Of a DNA stretch of 64,000 nt, positions 25,215 to 33,788 are shown piece after piece. Location of the stretch: positions 1,922,001 to 1,986,000 of the forward strand of contig JBAGRP010000001.1 in assembly GCA_036924855.1 (NCBI GenBank), given 5' to 3'. Below the pieces are notes generated by a model that did not search any database, had not been told where the DNA came from, and was given only the letters and a program-made list of their open reading frames with translations. This stretch comes from Nitrobacteraceae bacterium AZCC 2146. GTDB lineage: Bacteria; Pseudomonadota; Alphaproteobacteria; Rhizobiales; Xanthobacteraceae. Every line of letters begins with the position of its first letter. Positions within the stretch are counted from its first letter, which is position 1. Position numbers and translations under genes: made by a program.

Positions 25215-25288
25215 TTTCGTACCAACTTTGCAGCTTTCACATGTGCGGACGGATGTGAATAGCTGGCGGTATCTGTCACGCTGGAAAA

Positions 25289-25313
25289 GGAACGGAAGAA
25301 AATGCCACCCATT
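25289..25313 (+). promoter_or_regulatory. EcfG-like promoter (GGAAC-N16-CATT)
   Basis: GGAAC at 25289-25293 and CATT at 25310-25313, spacing 16, one mismatch to the EcfG consensus. The gene start at 25392 is about 80 bp downstream. Confidence 0.45.
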
Positions 25314-25391
25314 ACCTAAGGACTGTCTGATCAATTACAGACAGTGATGAATTTCTTCGCCTCACCGTTTTTGGCTGGCCGGAGGTTCGTT

Positions 25392-25772
25392 ATGGCAATT
25401 CAGTCCGTACTCCTTTCAAAAGAAACCGCTTCCCTAGGGGAGCTACTCGACGTGTGCAATGTCGCACTTGCTCTCATTCACGAGAGAGGTCAGCTTTTTA
25501 AGTTGCTGAAGGAAACTCCCGTCGGAGAGGAACGGAACGACACTGTCAATACGGCCCTCAAAAGATTGCAGCACTTGGAGCGGGTTTCGAACCAGATAGA
25601 GTTCGTCCTTTGTGATGTGATGAGCATTAAGGATGGCGCGGGCAGAATTGGAACCACGGCGAAGAGCCGCGCGGGTCTCTCTTTCTCCACAGGCACCTTT
25701 TCTGCGCGCCTCGATCGTGGATGCAGATGGCAAGCGACCGCGCCTGGTGTCACGAAGTGCTACAGGCACTGA
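25392..25772 (+). CDS. Hypothetical helical protein
   Basis: A 126-residue protein from the ATG at 25392, which is preceded by CGGAGGTTCGTT; this is preferred over an upstream in-frame start at 25344. The first 90 residues are helical (LGELLDVCNVALALIHERGQ, then LKRLQHLERVSNQIEFVLCD). The last 35 residues are Ser/Arg/Cys-rich and look less constrained, so the natural end may have been altered by a frameshift. No family was recognised. Confidence 0.5.
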   Translation: MAIQSVLLSKETASLGELLDVCNVALALIHERGQLFKLLKETPVGEERNDTVNTALKRLQHLERVSNQIEFVLCDVMSIKDGAGRIGTTAKSRAGLSFSTGTFSARLDRGCRWQATAPGVTKCYRH

Positions 25773-26370
25773 TGGCTGTCCAACGGCGGCCTCGCAGTTT
25801 TACAAAGAAAAAACGACATGCCGTCGACGACTATTGCAGCGCGCCGGGATAGCAGATGATTGCCGCGCGGTCCTTGACGTCGGCTAAATCCGCGAAATCC
25901 CGAAATCCATGGAGGTCCCCGGGTAAACCATAGCGAGGTGGCTTTGGGAACTTATCCAGCCGCTCTGGCGCCTCCCCTCCGATGCAGTATCGAAGATCGC
26001 CTGGCGCCCCTTTGCCGATAATCCTGAGCCCGGATTGCCAAGTACGCCCGAACTAACGACTAAGATCAACAGTCGGCGTTGGCATAAGCATGCGCCAGCT
26101 CGCGTGTTTGCGACAAGAACATAAAGAGAACAATCCGAACCGAACGGCGCGCGCGTCTGATCCTTGCTGCACGCGGCAGTGCGGGCGCCATCGCCTGCCC
26201 CGGAGATGGGATGGGTGGCATCGACCGTGAGCGACGTATTAGAACGGCCGATTTCCGTACCCACAGATTGCGTTTTTTAACTTGGAGGCCTGCCAACTTA
26301 CAACCACACAGGACGATGCCGCTGTCTGCACGCCACCAAAATAAATGAAATTTTTCCCACCGCGCAGCAT
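25773..26370. other. Intergenic stretch, no supported gene
   Basis: About 600 bp upstream of the prkA promoter. A 126-codon minus-strand frame is open, but its Cys/Ser/Gly-rich composition and lack of a ribosome site argue against coding. No repeat was seen. Confidence 0.45.
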
Positions 26371-26395
26371 GGAACTCAAGGAGCTTTCTTTAGTT
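26371..26395 (+). promoter_or_regulatory. EcfG-like promoter of the prkA operon (GGAAC-N16-AGTT)
   Basis: GGAAC at 26371-26375 and AGTT at 26392-26395 with 16-base spacing, one mismatch to the consensus. The prkA start codon at 26426 is 31 bp downstream, a natural leader length. Confidence 0.5.
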
Positions 26396-26425
26396 CCCTT
26401 ATTAGTGAACCGGAGAGGCGCTGCC

Positions 26426-28369
26426 ATGTACAACGATCCTCTGTTCAACTCTTTCGTTCGGTCTTACGGGGCTCGAAGCGAAACGGATATGTCAGTGGCG
26501 GAATATCTCGAATCGTGCCGAAGCGATCCGATGCTATACGCCAATGCTGCGGAACGGCTGTTGGCTGCGATCGGTGAGCCTCAGATGATTGACACGGCCA
26601 AGGATCCCCGCCTTAGCCGTATTTTCCTAAACCGCACAATGCGTGTCTATCCGGCCTTCGCCGGATTCCATGGCATGGAAGAAACAATTGAGCGTATTGT
26701 CGGATTCTTTCGGCACGCGGCTCAAGGTCTGGAGGAGCGCAAGCAAATCCTCTATTTGCTCGGTCCCGTGGGCGGCGGAAAATCGTCACTTGCAGAGCGG
26801 CTGAAGTTGTTGATGGAAGTCCATCCAATCTACGTGTTGAAGGCCGGCGAAGAACTCAGTCCCGTCTACGAGAATCCGCTCAATCTGTTCGATCCGGAAT
26901 TGCTCGGGCCGATGATTGAGGAAAAGTACGGAATTCCGCCTCGTCGCCTTAGTGGACTGATGAGCCCTTGGTGCTACAAACGGCTCGACGCCTTCGGTGG
27001 CGATATTTCCCGATTCCGCGTTGCCAAGATTCAGCCCTCGCGCTTGCGACAGATCGCGATTGCGAAAACGGAGCCTGGCGATGAGAACAATCAAGATATC
27101 TCCTCGCTTGTCGGTAAGGTCGATATACGCAAGCTGGAAACCTTTGCCCAAAATGACCCCGATGCCTATAGCTATTCCGGCGGCTTGAATCGGTCGAACC
27201 AAGGCATTCTCGAATTCGTCGAGATGTTCAAGGCGCCGATCAAGATGCTGCACCCTCTGCTGACCGCGACGCAGGAAGGGAACTACATCGGCACCGAAAA
27301 TATCGGTGCTATCCCCTTTAATGGTATCGTTCTGGCGCATTCGAACGAATCCGAATGGCGAAACTTCAAAGCCAATAAAAACAACGAAGCCTTCATCGAT
27401 AGGATCTGTGTCATCAAGGTGCCCTACTGTCTCCGGGTGACCGAGGAGCAAAAGATCTATGAGAAACTAATCCAGGGATCCGAACTCGCTTCCGCGCCGT
27501 GTGCACCGGCAACCCTGGAGACGCTCGCGCGCTTCTCGGTGATGTCACGCCTGCGCAAGCACGACAATTCCACCCTGTTCGCAAAAATGCGGGTCTATGA
27601 CGGGGAGAGCCTCAAGGAAACGGACCCCAAGGCCCGAAGCGTTCAGGAATACAAGGATGCCGCCGGCGTCGACGAAGGCATGGACGGTGCCTCCACGCGC
27701 TTTGCATTCAAGATTCTAGCCGCAACGTACAATCACGACCCCGCGGAGCTTGGCGCAGATCCTGTCCATCTGATGTATGCGCTTGAGCAGTCGATTCGCC
27801 GCGAGCAGCTTCCCGAGGAACTCGAAAAGCGTTACCTCGAATTTATCATGGCCGAGCTCGTTCCAAGATATGCAGAATTCATTGGCCACGAGATCCAAAA
27901 AGCCTATCTCGAGTCCTATTCGGATTATGGTCAAAACCTGTTCGATCGGTACGTGGACTACGCCGACGCCTGGATCGAGGATCAGGACTTCAAGGATCCC
28001 GACACCGGCCAGTTGCTCGATCGCGAACTTCTCAACTTGGAGCTAACCAAGATCGAGAAGCCCGCGGGTATCGCCAATCCAAAGGACTTCCGCAACGAAG
28101 TCGTAAAGTTCTCGCTCCGGTCGCGAGCCCGGCACGGAGGGAAAAACCCGAGCTGGACGAGCTACGAGAAAATTCGGGAGGTCATTGAGAAACGAATCTT
28201 TTCGCAGGTGGAAGACCTTCTTCCAGTTATTTCATTTGGTTCAAAGAAGGACGGCGATACCGAAAAGAAACACGGCGAATTTGTCGCGCGGATGGTGGAG
28301 CGCGGCTATACCGAGCGTCAGGTTCGCCGTCTCGTCGAATGGTATATGCGAGTGAAGCAAGCTGGCTGA
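26426..28369 (+). CDS. prkA: PrkA AAA+ serine protein kinase / ATPase
   Basis: A 647-residue protein, the usual PrkA/YeaG length. The ATG at 26426 follows CGGAGAGGCGCTGCC. The N-terminal AAA+ domain has Walker A GPVGGGKSS at 113-121; the C-terminal part is the PrkA domain (RSRARHGGKNPSWTSYEKIR). PrkA proteins are linked to stress and nitrogen-starvation responses in E. coli (YeaG) and to sporulation in Bacillus, with kinase and possibly protease activity. It is first of the three-gene prkA-yeaH-spoVR operon, with yeaH 19 bp downstream. The near-consensus EcfG box suggests general-stress control. Confidence 0.95.
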   Translation: MYNDPLFNSFVRSYGARSETDMSVAEYLESCRSDPMLYANAAERLLAAIGEPQMIDTAKDPRLSRIFLNRTMRVYPAFAGFHGMEETIERIVGFFRHAAQGLEERKQILYLLGPVGGGKSSLAERLKLLMEVHPIYVLKAGEELSPVYENPLNLFDPELLGPMIEEKYGIPPRRLSGLMSPWCYKRLDAFGGDISRFRVAKIQPSRLRQIAIAKTEPGDENNQDISSLVGKVDIRKLETFAQNDPDAYSYSGGLNRSNQGILEFVEMFKAPIKMLHPLLTATQEGNYIGTENIGAIPFNGIVLAHSNESEWRNFKANKNNEAFIDRICVIKVPYCLRVTEEQKIYEKLIQGSELASAPCAPATLETLARFSVMSRLRKHDNSTLFAKMRVYDGESLKETDPKARSVQEYKDAAGVDEGMDGASTRFAFKILAATYNHDPAELGADPVHLMYALEQSIRREQLPEELEKRYLEFIMAELVPRYAEFIGHEIQKAYLESYSDYGQNLFDRYVDYADAWIEDQDFKDPDTGQLLDRELLNLELTKIEKPAGIANPKDFRNEVVKFSLRSRARHGGKNPSWTSYEKIREVIEKRIFSQVEDLLPVISFGSKKDGDTEKKHGEFVARMVERGYTERQVRRLVEWYMRVKQAG

Positions 28370-28388
28370 AGCGGATGCAACAGTGGCC

Positions 28389-29657
28389 ATGTATATCATT
28401 GATAGACGTCTGAATCCGGGAAGTAAAAGCCTTGAGAATCGTCAGCGTTTTTTGCGCCGGGCCAAGACGCTGGTTCAAGCCGCCGTCAAGAAATCCTCAC
28501 AGGACCGGGACATCAGGGATATCCTGGAAGGCGGCGAAGTTAGCCTCCCGCTGGACGGAATGAATGAGCCGCACCTTCGCCGCGAAGGCGGCACGCGCGA
28601 CGTGGCGGTTCCCGGAAACAAAAAGTTCGTCGAAGGCGACATGCTTCCGCGCTCGAATGAAGACCGCCGCGGAAAGGCGTCCGAGCCGGGTGAAGGCGAC
28701 GACGAAGATGCCTTCCGGTTCGTTCTGAGCCGTGACGAATTTGTCGACCTGTTTCTCGACGATCTCGAATTGCCGGACCTCGCCAAACGGAAACTTGCTG
28801 AAGTGGAAAACGAGGGGTTTCAGCGGGCCGGCTATACGACCGTCGGCTCACCCACGAGTATTTCGGTGCCTCGCACGGTGCGGCTCGCAATGGCACGGCG
28901 GATCGCCTTGCGACGACCGCGGCCCGAAACGATCGCACAACTTGAGGCCGAGTTCGCGATCTGCGACAAAGCGCGTCGTATCGAACTGAAGGCCGAGATC
29001 GAAACGTTAAAGGCAAAGGTTCGTCGGATACCGTTCATCGATCCGATCGACATTCGATACCGCCGCTTCGAAACCATGCCGAAGCCGGTCGCGCAAGCTG
29101 TTATGTTTTGCCTAATGGATGTGTCTGGCTCGATGTCGGAACATATGAAGGATCTCGCGAAGCGCTTTTACATGTTGCTCTATTTGTTTCTGAAGCGCCG
29201 CTATCGGCATGTCGAGATCGTGTTTATCCGTCATACCGACCGCGCTGAGGAGGTTGACGAAGATACTTTCTTTCACGGATTGGCATCAGGCGGCACGCTG
29301 GTGTCGAGTGCGCTAATGGCAATGCACGAGATCGTCACATCGCGGTTTCGCCCGGCGGACTGGAACATTTACGCAGCCCAGGCTTCCGACGGCGATAACT
29401 CCCATTTGGACGGAGAGGTCGCGAGCCGATTACTTACGCAGATGATCCTGCCGGTCAGCCAGTTCTTTGCGTATCTGGAGGTCAGCGAGATCGGCGGCCG
29501 GTCAGATAGGTCCGAATCATCGCTGTGGTCGCTCTATGAACGCTTGCGCGCCGATGGAGCGCGACTGTCGATGCGCAAGGTCAGTGAGCGCCGGGAGATC
29601 TTTCCGGTGTTTCACGATCTCTTTCAACGCCGACAACGGGATAAGTCTGCCCCATGA
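28389..29657 (+). CDS. yeaH: YeaH/YhbH family protein with VWA-like domain
   Basis: A 422-residue protein from the ATG at 28389 (MYIIDRRLNPGSKSLENRQR). The N-terminal half is basic and disordered-like, with RREGGTRDVAVPGNKKFVEG. The C-terminal half holds a VWA/MIDAS-type motif (LMDVSGSMSEHMKDLAKRF). DUF444/YeaH proteins are co-conserved with PrkA and SpoVR and probably act with the kinase. It overlaps spoVR by ATGA at 29654-29657. Confidence 0.93.
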   Translation: MYIIDRRLNPGSKSLENRQRFLRRAKTLVQAAVKKSSQDRDIRDILEGGEVSLPLDGMNEPHLRREGGTRDVAVPGNKKFVEGDMLPRSNEDRRGKASEPGEGDDEDAFRFVLSRDEFVDLFLDDLELPDLAKRKLAEVENEGFQRAGYTTVGSPTSISVPRTVRLAMARRIALRRPRPETIAQLEAEFAICDKARRIELKAEIETLKAKVRRIPFIDPIDIRYRRFETMPKPVAQAVMFCLMDVSGSMSEHMKDLAKRFYMLLYLFLKRRYRHVEIVFIRHTDRAEEVDEDTFFHGLASGGTLVSSALMAMHEIVTSRFRPADWNIYAAQASDGDNSHLDGEVASRLLTQMILPVSQFFAYLEVSEIGGRSDRSESSLWSLYERLRADGARLSMRKVSERREIFPVFHDLFQRRQRDKSAP

Positions 29658-31195
29658 CCGCGACGACCAAACGCCTATTTGAAGGAGCGGACTGGAATTT
29701 CCAGACGCTGCAGCGCATCTATGACGCTTGCGAAGAGACTGCTCTATCTGAACTGGGGCTAGACATCTACCCTAACCAGATCGAGGTCATTACCGCCGAG
29801 CAGATGCTGGATGCATATTCCGCGGTCGGCATGCCGCTGTTCTACAAGCATTGGTCGTTCGGCAAGCATTTCGCCCATCAGGAGGCATTTTACCGCAAGG
29901 GGCTTGTCGGCCTTTCATATGAGATCGTGATCAACAGCTCACCATGCATTTCATATTTGATGGAGGAAAATACCGCGACCATGCAGACGCTGGTCATCGC
30001 CCACGCAGCGTTCGGTCACAACCATTTCTTCAAAAATAACTATCTCTTCAAACAATGGACGGACGCCGAGGGAATTCTCGATTATCTCGATTTCGCGAAG
30101 GGCTACGTGGCGCAATGCGAGGAGCGTCATGGCCACCTCGCGGTCGAGCGCACGCTCGATGCCGCTCACGCCCTGATGTCGCATGGAATCGATCGCTATT
30201 CCGGCAAGAAGAAGCTCGATCTTCGCACGGAGGAAAAGCGCGCGAGAGAGCGCCGCTTGCACGCCGAGAGCGCATTCAATGACCTTTGGCGAACCGTTCC
30301 TACCGGACAGCTCAAGAGCGCGGAATCGCTCAACATCGAGCGGCGCCGCCAGTTGCTAGGGCTGCCGCAGGAAAATCTGTTGTATTTTCTTGAAAAGGCC
30401 GCGCCCCGACTGCAGCCTTGGCAACGCGAGCTTCTGCGGATCGTGCGGCACATCGCGCAGTATTTTTATCCCCAGCGTCAGACCAAGGTCATGAACGAGG
30501 GCACCGCTACCTACGTGCATTACCGCGTTATGACCCGGTTGCACGAACAGGGCCGGATTTCCGACGGCAACTTTCTTGAATTCCTGCAGTCGCACACCAA
30601 TGTGGTGTTTCAGCCTGACTTCGACGACCCCCGATTTTCGGGCTTTAATCCCTATGCACTCGGCTTCGCGATCATGCAGGACATCGAACGTATCGTCTCC
30701 AATCCTACCGACGAGGATCGTGACTGGTTTTCGGACATCGCTGGGACCGGCGACGCGATGGCTGTATTGCGCGACGTCTGGGCCAATTACCGCGATGAAA
30801 GTTTCATCAGTCAGTTCCTCAGCCCGCGGCTCATGCGGCGATTGCGAATGTTTCATCTGCATGACGATCCGAAGGAAAGCGCGATTAGAGTGGCTGCTAT
30901 CCATGATGAACGCGGCTATCATCGTGTGCGTCGTGAATTGGCGCGGCAATATGATGTTGGGTTCATCGATGCCAACATCGAAGTGGTCGACGTCGATCTG
31001 GCAGGAGATCGCCGGCTTCTCCTCCGCCACACCGTGGCGAATGGTGCAATGCTGGAAGAGGCCGATGCGAGGCGGGTGCTCCAGCATCTTGCCGATCTGT
31101 GGAGCTATGACGTGCTACTGCATGAGGTCAATTCGTCCGGGAAGACCCTGACGGAACACTTAACGAGCCCCAGCGCTTCGAGAGTGGCCGCTTGA
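29654..31195 (+). CDS. spoVR: SpoVR family protein
   Basis: A 513-residue protein with the family hallmarks HWSFGKHFAHQEAFYRKGLV, EIVINSSPCISYLMEENTA and ALVIAHAAFGHNHFFKNNY-like His-rich segments, then NEGTATYVHYRVM. Conserved His/Glu residues suggest a metal site. SpoVR (YcgB in E. coli) is needed for spore cortex in Bacillus; in proteobacteria it accompanies PrkA and YeaH and is stress-associated. It is translationally coupled to yeaH and is last in the operon. Confidence 0.94.
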   Translation: MTATTKRLFEGADWNFQTLQRIYDACEETALSELGLDIYPNQIEVITAEQMLDAYSAVGMPLFYKHWSFGKHFAHQEAFYRKGLVGLSYEIVINSSPCISYLMEENTATMQTLVIAHAAFGHNHFFKNNYLFKQWTDAEGILDYLDFAKGYVAQCEERHGHLAVERTLDAAHALMSHGIDRYSGKKKLDLRTEEKRARERRLHAESAFNDLWRTVPTGQLKSAESLNIERRRQLLGLPQENLLYFLEKAAPRLQPWQRELLRIVRHIAQYFYPQRQTKVMNEGTATYVHYRVMTRLHEQGRISDGNFLEFLQSHTNVVFQPDFDDPRFSGFNPYALGFAIMQDIERIVSNPTDEDRDWFSDIAGTGDAMAVLRDVWANYRDESFISQFLSPRLMRRLRMFHLHDDPKESAIRVAAIHDERGYHRVRRELARQYDVGFIDANIEVVDVDLAGDRRLLLRHTVANGAMLEEADARRVLQHLADLWSYDVLLHEVNSSGKTLTEHLTSPSASRVAA

Positions 31196-31477
31196 CGGAT
31201 TTTTCCTTTACCACGGTACACCTCTCAAGGAGGCTGCGGAGCCCCAGCATTCGCCCATCTGGCTAATGTGAGGGGCGGTATTCATGCCCACACTCCATAG
31301 TTCGATGATGGGGAGTATAGGCATTCCCTGGAACGAACTACGAACGAAGAAGATCCGCAGATGACGCGGTCCCTGTGGCGACCAACTACGCCGCTGCAAC
31401 GACCGACACGGGTGGCTCAAGGTCTCGGCGAAAGCCTGAGCGCAGCGTACGGCTGCTCCGCCGCACACGCGGTTATC

Positions 31478-31654
31478 CTATATCGGCGCGTGCAGGGACG
31501 AACACCGCCAATCACTGGCGCGAGTTTCTTCCTCATACTCACTAGCCATGGTTTCGAGAGATTTCCTTTCCGGCCCAAGTGGCAACTTCTGTGCCTGCTG
31601 TAGGATCTGCTCAGCAAGCCTTCGGCATTCCGAAGCGTCGGGCATGGATTTCAT
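31478..31654 (-). CDS. Small helical protein (58 residues)
   Basis: From the ATG at 31654 the complement reads MKSMPDASECRRLAEQILQQ, AQKLPLGPERKSLETMASEY and a short tail before TAG. AGGAGGTCCGTC just upstream is a near-perfect ribosome site. Two helices are likely. It resembles the many rhizobial small proteins with a C-R-LAEQ-A/R-P-ER-LE-MA-EYE pattern. Function unknown. It is transcribed convergently with spoVR. Confidence 0.7.
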   Translation of the reverse strand: MKSMPDASECRRLAEQILQQAQKLPLGPERKSLETMASEYEEETRASDWRCSSLHAPI

Positions 31655-31860
31655 GACGGACCTCCTGAATCATTTGCTATAAATAATTCCTTCAAAGAAC
31701 TTCGGTTCCTTCACTCCCGCAGTGGTTACTTGTGTCACACACCGGACAAACCGTGCGGAATAGCGGACATCTATCTCTGCCAATCTCGCGAAGAGAGAGT
31801 ATCAAGCAAAGCATCCCCAGCTTTCCGGCTCGATTCGGCTTGCCACGCACCTTTCGCTTC

Positions 31861-32784
31861 CTAGACTTCCAGTTTATCTCCCCCCTTCAGGTCGAGAATT
31901 TCGCGGGCTTCGTCGGGCGTCGCAATTTCGAGGCCGAGGCCTTCGACAATCTTCCGGGCGAGAGTCACCTGCTCGGCGTTAGACGCCGCCATCCGACCGG
32001 GCGCCGCCCACAGCGAATCCTCGAGACCAACGCGGATGTTGCCACCCATCGCCGCGGCCATCGCCGCGATCGGCAACTGGTTGCGGCCGGCACCCAGTAC
32101 CGACCAGACGAATTTGTCGCCGAACAGCCGGTCGGCCGTGCGCTTCATGTGCAGTACGTCTTCGGGGTGTGCGCCGGTGCCCCCCTGCAGGCCGAACACC
32201 GTCTGTACGAACAACGGCGGCTTCACGAGGCCCTGCTCGAGGAAGTAATTCAGATTGTAGAGATGCGCAGTGTCGTAACACTCGAACTCAAAACGCGTGC
32301 CTGTCTCTGACAACGTCTTCAGCACATACTCGATGTCCTGGAAGGTGTTGCGGAACACGATGTCCTTGTTCTGCAGATGCTTGAGCTCCCAGTCGTGTTC
32401 GAATTTCTTGAAGCGGTTGAGCATCCCGAAAAAGGCGAAGTTCATGGAGCCCATGTTGAGCGAGGCGACCTCGGGCTTGTAGACCGCGGCCGGACGTACG
32501 CGCTCGTCCACCGTCATGGTCGGCGCGCCGCCGGTGGTCAAGTTGATCACGGCGTTCGAGCGCTGCTTGATGATTTTCAGGAACGGCGCGAACGCCTCGG
32601 GACTCTGGTCGGGCTGGCCGGTTTTCGGATTGCGCGCATGCAGATGCACGATAGCGGCGCCGGCCTCGGCGGCATCGACGGCCGCATCGGCGATTTCCTG
32701 CGGCGTGACCGGCAGCGCCTTCGACATGGAGGGTGTGTGGATGGCACCGGTAACGGCGCAGGTGATGATGACTTTGCGGCTCAT
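31861..32784 (-). CDS. Beta-keto acid cleavage enzyme (BKACE, DUF849 family)
   Basis: A 307-residue protein with the BKACE signatures ITCAVTGAIHTPSMS at the start, AAIVHLHARNPKTGQPDQSP with the metal-binding HLH, and INLTTGG. The family binds zinc and condenses a beta-keto acid with acetyl-CoA, releasing acetoacetate and a new acyl-CoA (first shown for Kce in lysine fermentation). It lies 36 bp downstream of a 3-hydroxyacyl-CoA-dehydrogenase-like gene in an operon with an ABC importer. That context suggests cleavage of a keto acid made by the dehydrogenase. The dehydrocarnitine pathway uses the same pair, but the substrate here is not shown by sequence. Confidence 0.9.
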   Translation of the reverse strand: MSRKVIITCAVTGAIHTPSMSKALPVTPQEIADAAVDAAEAGAAIVHLHARNPKTGQPDQSPEAFAPFLKIIKQRSNAVINLTTGGAPTMTVDERVRPAAVYKPEVASLNMGSMNFAFFGMLNRFKKFEHDWELKHLQNKDIVFRNTFQDIEYVLKTLSETGTRFEFECYDTAHLYNLNYFLEQGLVKPPLFVQTVFGLQGGTGAHPEDVLHMKRTADRLFGDKFVWSVLGAGRNQLPIAAMAAAMGGNIRVGLEDSLWAAPGRMAASNAEQVTLARKIVEGLGLEIATPDEAREILDLKGGDKLEV

Positions 32785-32820
32785 GCTGTGCTCTCTTTCT
32801 TGCTTGCGGTTCGATATTCG

Positions 32821-33768
32821 TCAGGATTTCACGACTTGCTTGGCCTTGTGCGCGGCGAGCGCAGCCAGCCGTTCGTTGCGCTGGATCGTCAGCTTTGCGA
32901 TGCGCTCGGGCGTCGGCTGGTGCGGCCATGCCGCGATCACGCGGTCCACATTTGGGCTTTGATAGACTTCGGGGCCGGCGGCCGCAGCCGCCAGTTCCTT
33001 GTAGAATCCCGTGTAGCGCGCGCAGTAATCCGGAATGCCGCCGGGGGCATTGAGCTCGATGGTCTCGAACGGGCCGAGGAACGACCAGCGCAGGCCAAGC
33101 CCGTCCTTGACGGTGTGATCGAGATCCTTCGCCGATACAAAACCCTCGCCGACCAACCGGAATGCTTCGGCCAGCAGCGCGCCTTGCAGGCGATTGAGAA
33201 TGAATCCGTTGATCTCTTTGTTCACGGTCACCGGCACCTGCCCGATTTCGCGATAGATGTTGCGCGCACGGTCAATGGCTTGAGCCGAAGTCCACGGCGC
33301 GCCGCACAGCTCGACCAAAGGCACCAGATGCGGCGGGTTCACCGGATGTCCGATAAGACAGCGCACCCGACCTGGCAGATTTTCAGTGAAGCGCGACGCG
33401 ACGATCGCGGAGGTCGAGGACACCAATAGCGCGTCGGGCGGAGCCAACCTGTCGAGTTCGGCAAAGATCGCGATCTTCTGCTCGACATTCTCCGGGCCAT
33501 TTTCCTGAACGAAGATGACGTTCTTCACCGCATCGGCGAGATCAGTAGCAATCGAGACCCGCGCCGCCGCGCCATCCGGATCAGCGGCGAGGCCATGCCG
33601 GGCCAGCGCGCGCAATTCGTCGCGGATCAAGCCGGGCGCAGCAGCCAGCGTTGGACCGTGCGGATCGGTGAGCCGCACATTCCAGCCGGCGCGGGCGAAG
33701 ATCGCGGCCCAGGCCCGGCCAATCAGACCTGCGCCGACGATGGCGACGTTGCGTTCGGTGCTTGCCAT
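32821..33768 (-). CDS. 3-hydroxyacyl-CoA dehydrogenase-like (lambda-crystallin type)
   Basis: A 315-residue NAD-dependent dehydrogenase. The Rossmann motif VAIVGAGLIGRAWAAIFARA is at about residues 8-27. ENGPENVEQK, SSTSAIVASRF and GHPVNPPHLVPLVE, the last with the catalytic His, are typical of the lambda-crystallin/L-carnitine-dehydrogenase branch. It oxidises a 3-hydroxy acid or ester to the 3-keto form. It lies between the fused ABC gene (20 bp upstream) and the BKACE gene, which supports a two-step oxidation-cleavage pathway. Confidence 0.88.
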   Translation of the reverse strand: MASTERNVAIVGAGLIGRAWAAIFARAGWNVRLTDPHGPTLAAAPGLIRDELRALARHGLAADPDGAAARVSIATDLADAVKNVIFVQENGPENVEQKIAIFAELDRLAPPDALLVSSTSAIVASRFTENLPGRVRCLIGHPVNPPHLVPLVELCGAPWTSAQAIDRARNIYREIGQVPVTVNKEINGFILNRLQGALLAEAFRLVGEGFVSAKDLDHTVKDGLGLRWSFLGPFETIELNAPGGIPDYCARYTGFYKELAAAAAGPEVYQSPNVDRVIAAWPHQPTPERIAKLTIQRNERLAALAAHKAKQVVKS

Positions 33769-33788
33769 TTTATTTTCTCAAGCCTTTT

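Noticed and set aside
32377..33429. A 350-codon plus-strand frame across the BKACE and dehydrogenase genes
   Set aside because: It spans two genes with strong family motifs on the other strand and has an antisense-like composition.
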